A DNA stretch of 8,301 nucleotides. Origin: T1Sed10-7 sp046540855 (GTDB lineage: Bacteria; Actinomycetota; Nitriliruptoria; Nitriliruptorales; Nitriliruptoraceae). Shown one piece after another: positions 4,992-8,301 of the stretch; position 1 is the stretch's first letter; every line of letters starts with the position of its first letter. Made by a program: the position numbers and the translations under genes. The notes beneath the pieces are model-generated. The model saw nothing but the letters and a program-made list of their open reading frames with translations, searched no databases and was not told where the DNA came from. The stretch is taken from positions 1-8,301 of the forward strand of contig JBKHEJ010000124.1 of NCBI GenBank assembly GCA_046540855.1, read 5' to 3'.

Positions 4992-6965
4992 ATGGCGCGC
5001 CCGAGGAGCACCCACAGCGACCGCGGCGACGCCGTGCTGCCGGTCCGCGGCGACCAGCTCGCGGTGCGTCGCATCCGGTGGACGCTCGCGATCTTCCTGC
5101 TGCTCGTGGCGATCTCCGCCGCCAAGCTCGTCGAGATCCAGGTCGTCGAGGCCGCCGAGCTGGCGGCGATCGGGGAGCGCCAGCGCGCCCGCACCATCGA
5201 GCTCCCGGCGACCCGCGGCCGGCTGTACGACCGGGACGGTGATGTGCTCGCCACCTCGGTGCAGGCCGCGACGATCTACGCCGATCCGCGCGCGTTCCGC
5301 AGCTCCGAGACCCCCGACGGGCTGCCGGTGCCACCGGCGGGGGACGCCGAGGCCGTGGCCGCCGCGCTCGCCCCGCTGCTCCAGACCGCCCCGGAGGCCC
5401 TCACCGACCAGCTCACCGCGGACCGGCACTTCGTCTACCTCGCACGCCAGGTGCCCTACGAGGTCGGCACGGCCGTGCGCGAGCTCGCCCTGCCCGGCAT
5501 CGGGGTCCTGACCGAGCCGCACCGGCTCTACCCGGCCGGGTCGCTCGCCGGCCAGGTGGTCGGCTTCACCGACATCGACGGGCAGGGTCTGCAGGGGCTC
5601 GAGGCGGTCTACGACCGCGTCCTGGCCGGGACGCCGGGCACCCTGCTGCTCGAGCGGGCCCCGGGCGGCCTGGACATCGCCTCCGGGGTCCGCGAGCTCC
5701 TGCCGGCCGAGGTCGGCAGCGACCTGGTCCTCTCCCTCGACCGCGACATCCAGTACGTCGCCGAGCAGGCGGCGGACTCGGCCCTGGAACGGTTCGACGC
5801 GATCGGTGCCAGCATCGTGGTCCTCGAGGTCGCCACCGGCGACGTGCTCGCGATGGCGAGCGCACCCGGGTTCGACCCGAACGAGCGCGGGAGCGAGGAG
5901 CCCTCCGACCGGCGCAACCGGGCCGTCACGGATCTCTTCGAGCCGGGCTCGACGCAGAAGGCCCTGACCTTCGCCGCGGCGATCGAGGAGGGCATCGTCA
6001 CCCCGTCAACGACGATGGAGCTGTCCGACTCGATCGAGGTCGCCGGGAGCACGTTCACCGACGCCTACCGGCACGAGCGCGCGACCTGGACGGTCGCGGA
6101 GATGATCGAGCGCTCCAGCAACGTCGGCAGCATCCTCGTGGCCGAGGAGCTCGGGGCCGAGCGGCTCGAGGGGTACCTGCGGGCCTTCGGGTACGGCGAG
6201 CCGACCGCGCTCGGGTTCCCCGGTGAGCCGGGCGGGCTGCTGCGGCCGCACGAGGAGTGGTGGGGGACCTCCCTGCCGACCATCTCCATCGGCCACGGCG
6301 TCGCGGTGTCGCTCGTGCAGCTGGCGACCAGCTACCTCACGCTCGCCAACGACGGGGTCACCATCGACCCGCGCCTGGTGCTCGGCACCGTCGGTGAGGA
6401 CGGCCGGGTCCGCCCGACGCCCGTGACCGGCGGTGAGCAGGTGGTCTCGGCCGGGACCGCCCGGGCCGTGCGGGGGATGCTCGAGGGGGTCATCCACGGC
6501 GAGCAGGGGACCGGCACCCGTGCCCTGATCGAGGGCTACCGCATGGCCGGCAAGACCGGGACGGCCCGCAAGCCCGCCACCGACCGCGTCGGCTACACCG
6601 ACGAGTACGTCGGCACCTTCGTCGGCATGGCGCCCGCCGACGACCCGCAGGTCGTCGTCGCGGTCATGGTGGACGAGCCCTACCCCATCTACGGCGGGGC
6701 GACCGCCGCACCGATCGGCGGCGAGGTGATGGAGGCGGCCCTGCACGCGCTGCGCGTGCCCCGTGATGACGCGGGCAGCGACCTGCCCACCGCCGTGCAG
6801 GTCGCCGCGGAGCAGCGTGCCGAGGTGGCCCGCCGCGCCGAGGAGGAGCAGGAGGAGGCGGCGGCGGGGACGACCACCGAGGCCGAGGGTGCCGCCGGCG
6901 ACGAGGCCACCAGCCCCGGCACCTCCGACGAGCCGGACGAGGCGGCACCGAGCGCGCCGGGGTGA
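4992..6965 (+). CDS. ftsI: Septal peptidoglycan transpeptidase FtsI / class B penicillin-binding protein
   Basis: A 657-residue class B penicillin-binding protein that crosslinks septal peptidoglycan by D,D-transpeptidation outside the membrane. A short cytoplasmic N-terminus is followed by one membrane anchor at about 30-50 (WTLAIFLLLVAISAAKLVEI). The pedestal/dimerisation region starts at RGRLYDRDGDVLATS (75-89) and extends to about 230. The transpeptidase domain carries all three active-site motifs: SxxK as S320-T-Q-K323 in FEPGSTQK, SxN as S375-S-N377 in IERSSN, and KTG at 521-523 in AGKTGTA. Ser320 should be the acylated, beta-lactam-sensitive nucleophile. I see no PASTA domain. Instead the protein ends in an acidic Ala/Glu/Thr/Pro-rich tail (about 600-657). 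The ATG at 4992 is supported by GGAG upstream and follows the ftsL-like stop by 3 nt. It probably works with the FtsL-like protein and an FtsW outside the window. Confidence 0.97.
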   Translation: MARPRSTHSDRGDAVLPVRGDQLAVRRIRWTLAIFLLLVAISAAKLVEIQVVEAAELAAIGERQRARTIELPATRGRLYDRDGDVLATSVQAATIYADPRAFRSSETPDGLPVPPAGDAEAVAAALAPLLQTAPEALTDQLTADRHFVYLARQVPYEVGTAVRELALPGIGVLTEPHRLYPAGSLAGQVVGFTDIDGQGLQGLEAVYDRVLAGTPGTLLLERAPGGLDIASGVRELLPAEVGSDLVLSLDRDIQYVAEQAADSALERFDAIGASIVVLEVATGDVLAMASAPGFDPNERGSEEPSDRRNRAVTDLFEPGSTQKALTFAAAIEEGIVTPSTTMELSDSIEVAGSTFTDAYRHERATWTVAEMIERSSNVGSILVAEELGAERLEGYLRAFGYGEPTALGFPGEPGGLLRPHEEWWGTSLPTISIGHGVAVSLVQLATSYLTLANDGVTIDPRLVLGTVGEDGRVRPTPVTGGEQVVSAGTARAVRGMLEGVIHGEQGTGTRALIEGYRMAGKTGTARKPATDRVGYTDEYVGTFVGMAPADDPQVVVAVMVDEPYPIYGGATAAPIGGEVMEAALHALRVPRDDAGSDLPTAVQVAAEQRAEVARRAEEEQEEAAAGTTTEAEGAAGDEATSPGTSDEPDEAAPSAPG

Positions 6966-7023
6966 GGACCCCGGCCCGGCCAGCCGGTCGCCGCACCTCC
7001 ACGAGGGGCACCGGGCGCGCCGT

Positions 7024-7029
7024 TAGGCT
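7024..7029 (+). promoter_or_regulatory. Possible -10 element for murE
   Basis: The 106-bp gap between ftsI and murE (6966-7071) contains GTTAGGCTT, whose TAGGCT resembles an actinobacterial -10 hexamer and would start transcription about 36 nt before murE. No recognisable -35 lies 16-18 bp upstream. The rest of the gap is GC-rich with only short, weak inverted repeats, such as CCGGC at 6971-6975 with GCCGG at 6983-6987. Confidence 0.22.
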
Positions 7030-7062
7030 TCGCCGCCGGCCCCGCTGTTCCCCCCGCTGACC

Positions 7063-7066
7063 AGGA
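7063..7066 (+). promoter_or_regulatory. murE ribosome binding site
   Basis: AGGA lies 5 nt before the GTG at 7072 and selects it over the GTG two codons later (7078). Confidence 0.55.
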
Positions 7067-7071
7067 CCTCC

Positions 7072-8301
7072 GTGAGCGTGACCTTGGCCGAGGTGGCCGC
7101 GTCCCTGCCGGCGCCGGCCAGCTTCGTCGGTCCCGTCACCGGCACGGACGCCTCCGAGGTCGTCATCGTCGACGCCACCCACGACAGCCGCCAGGTCGCT
7201 TCAGGGTGGCTGTTCTGCGCGGTCCCCGGAGCCCGCACCGACGGCCACGACCACCTCGCCGAGGCGGCGGCGGCCGGGGCCGCGGCCGCGCTCGTGGAGC
7301 GAGGCGTCGACGTCGCGCTCCCACAGCTGCAGGTCCCCAGCGTACGCGCGGCGATGGGGCCGGCCGCCGCGGTGGTGCACGGCCACCCCAGCCGGCAGCT
7401 CACCATCGTCGGCACCACCGGCACGAACGGCAAGACCACGGTCTCAGGCCTGCTCGAGGGCGCCTTCGCGGCGGCCGGTATCGGCACCGGGGTCATCGGC
7501 ACGCTCGGCGCGCGGATCCACGGCGAGTCGGTCCCCGGCGTGCGCACGACCCCCGAGGGGCCCGACCTGCAGCGCCTGCTGCGGCGCATGCACCGGCACG
7601 GTGTGGACGCGGTCGCGGCCGAGGTGTCCAGCCACGGCCTCGAGCTCCACCGCATCGACGGGACCCGGATCGCCGTGGCCGTCTACACCAACCTCAGCCA
7701 GGACCACCTCGACTTCCACGGGACCATGGAGCGCTACCTGGCCGCCAAGGCGCGCCTGTTCACGCCGGCGCTGAGCGAGCAGGGGGTCGTGTTCCTGGAC
7801 GGGCCCTGGGGGTGGCAGCTCCTCGAGCAGGTCGCCATCCCGGTCACGACGCTCGGCTGGGCCGACGCCGACGGGCCGCCGCCGGACGTCCTCATCACCG
7901 CACCTGAGGTCGATCTGACCGGAGGCCGGGCCCGCCTGGTGGGCGAGGCGGTGGGTGAGGTCGAGGTCCGCACCCGCCTGCCCGGGCGCTTCAACCTCGC
8001 CAACGCCGCGACGGCCCTGCTCGCGGCCGTGCTCGCCGGGGTCGACGCGCGCTCCGCTGCCGAGGGCATCGCCGCCGCGCCCGGCCCGAGGGGCCGGCTC
8101 GAGCGCGTCGAGGTCGGAGCGGGGCCGCAGGTGCTGGTGGACTACGCCCACACGCCGGAGGCCGTGACCACCGTGGTCGCCACCGTCCGCGAGTCACTGC
8201 CGGCGGGGGGTCGGCTCCTGCTCGTGCTCGGCTGTGGCGGGGACCGCGATCACAGCAAGCGTGGGCCCATGGGGGCGGCCGCCACAGCCGCGGACGTGGC
8301 C
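7072..8301 (+). CDS. murE: UDP-N-acetylmuramoyl-tripeptide synthetase MurE (3' end outside window)
   Basis: The first 410 codons of a cytoplasmic ATP-dependent Mur ligase that adds the third, diamino acid residue to UDP-MurNAc-L-Ala-D-Glu. The N-terminal substrate domain has DSR (38-40). The central ATPase domain has the P-loop GTTGTNGKTT (114-123), TTPEG (159-163), EVSSHGLELHR (184-194), TNLSQDHLDFHG (206-217) and the family lysine in YLAAKARLF (K226), which is carbamylated in MurE enzymes. The C-terminal domain begins near RGRLERV (340-346) and continues with VDYAHTPEA (356-364) and GCGGDRDHSKRG (387-398). The motif that separates meso-diaminopimelate ligases (DNPR) from lysine ligases should fall just beyond the window edge, so the amino acid added cannot be read here. 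The GTG start is supported by AGGA 5 nt upstream. The 106-bp gap after ftsI is the only sizeable break in this gene run. Confidence 0.96.
   Translation, partial: MSVTLAEVAASLPAPASFVGPVTGTDASEVVIVDATHDSRQVASGWLFCAVPGARTDGHDHLAEAAAAGAAAALVERGVDVALPQLQVPSVRAAMGPAAAVVHGHPSRQLTIVGTTGTNGKTTVSGLLEGAFAAAGIGTGVIGTLGARIHGESVPGVRTTPEGPDLQRLLRRMHRHGVDAVAAEVSSHGLELHRIDGTRIAVAVYTNLSQDHLDFHGTMERYLAAKARLFTPALSEQGVVFLDGPWGWQLLEQVAIPVTTLGWADADGPPPDVLITAPEVDLTGGRARLVGEAVGEVEVRTRLPGRFNLANAATALLAAVLAGVDARSAAEGIAAAPGPRGRLERVEVGAGPQVLVDYAHTPEAVTTVVATVRESLPAGGRLLLVLGCGGDRDHSKRGPMGAAATAADVA

Noticed and set aside
4536..5522. Open frame of 328 codons on the minus strand opposite ftsL and ftsI
   Set aside because: Low-complexity Arg/Gly-rich product, with membrane-anchor and active-site genes on the other strand.

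Overview
The window is very GC-rich, with G or C at almost every third codon position, and every gene is intact except the two cut by the window edges. The gene content and order (mraZ, rsmH, a small ftsL-like gene, ftsI, murE) mark the start of a division and cell wall (dcw) cluster. GTG starts, the high GC and the adjacent moxR/DUF58 pair suggest an actinobacterium. A deep-branching high-GC lineage such as the Nitriliruptoria is possible, but this cannot be settled from the sequence alone.

Layout. Positions 1-2076, minus strand: a MoxR-type AAA+ ATPase followed four bases later by a DUF58 membrane-anchored protein whose 3' end runs off the window. Positions 2077-2298: a divergent control region of about 220 bp with a perfect 20-bp palindrome, a 10-bp tandem repeat and two phased GGGTACCC palindromes. 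Positions 2299-2922, plus strand: a TetR-family repressor. Positions 2923-3154: a second control region with an inverted-repeat structure, a strong-looking promoter (TTGACG-17-TAGAGT) and 10-bp-phased GTGG repeats that look like MraZ operators. Positions 3155-8301, plus strand: mraZ, rsmH, ftsL-like, ftsI and the first 410 codons of murE.

How the genes work together. MraZ is the cluster's own transcriptional regulator. RsmH methylates 16S rRNA. The FtsL-like protein and FtsI belong to the septal peptidoglycan machine at the membrane. MurE makes the cytoplasmic tripeptide precursor that the machine eventually uses. mraZ/rsmH and rsmH/ftsL overlap at stop/start codons, and ftsI starts three bases after ftsL, so these four genes look like one translationally coupled operon. 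murE follows after a 106-bp gap and may have extra input. The MoxR/DUF58 pair is probably a separate envelope-related operon, divergent from tetR.

I see no CRISPR array, tRNA, rRNA, insertion sequence or phage gene, and no evidence of a wholly new system. The most interesting material is regulatory: an 18/20-identical inverted pair of putative MraZ boxes flanking the mraZ promoter, and a perfect TetR-type operator between tetR and moxR.
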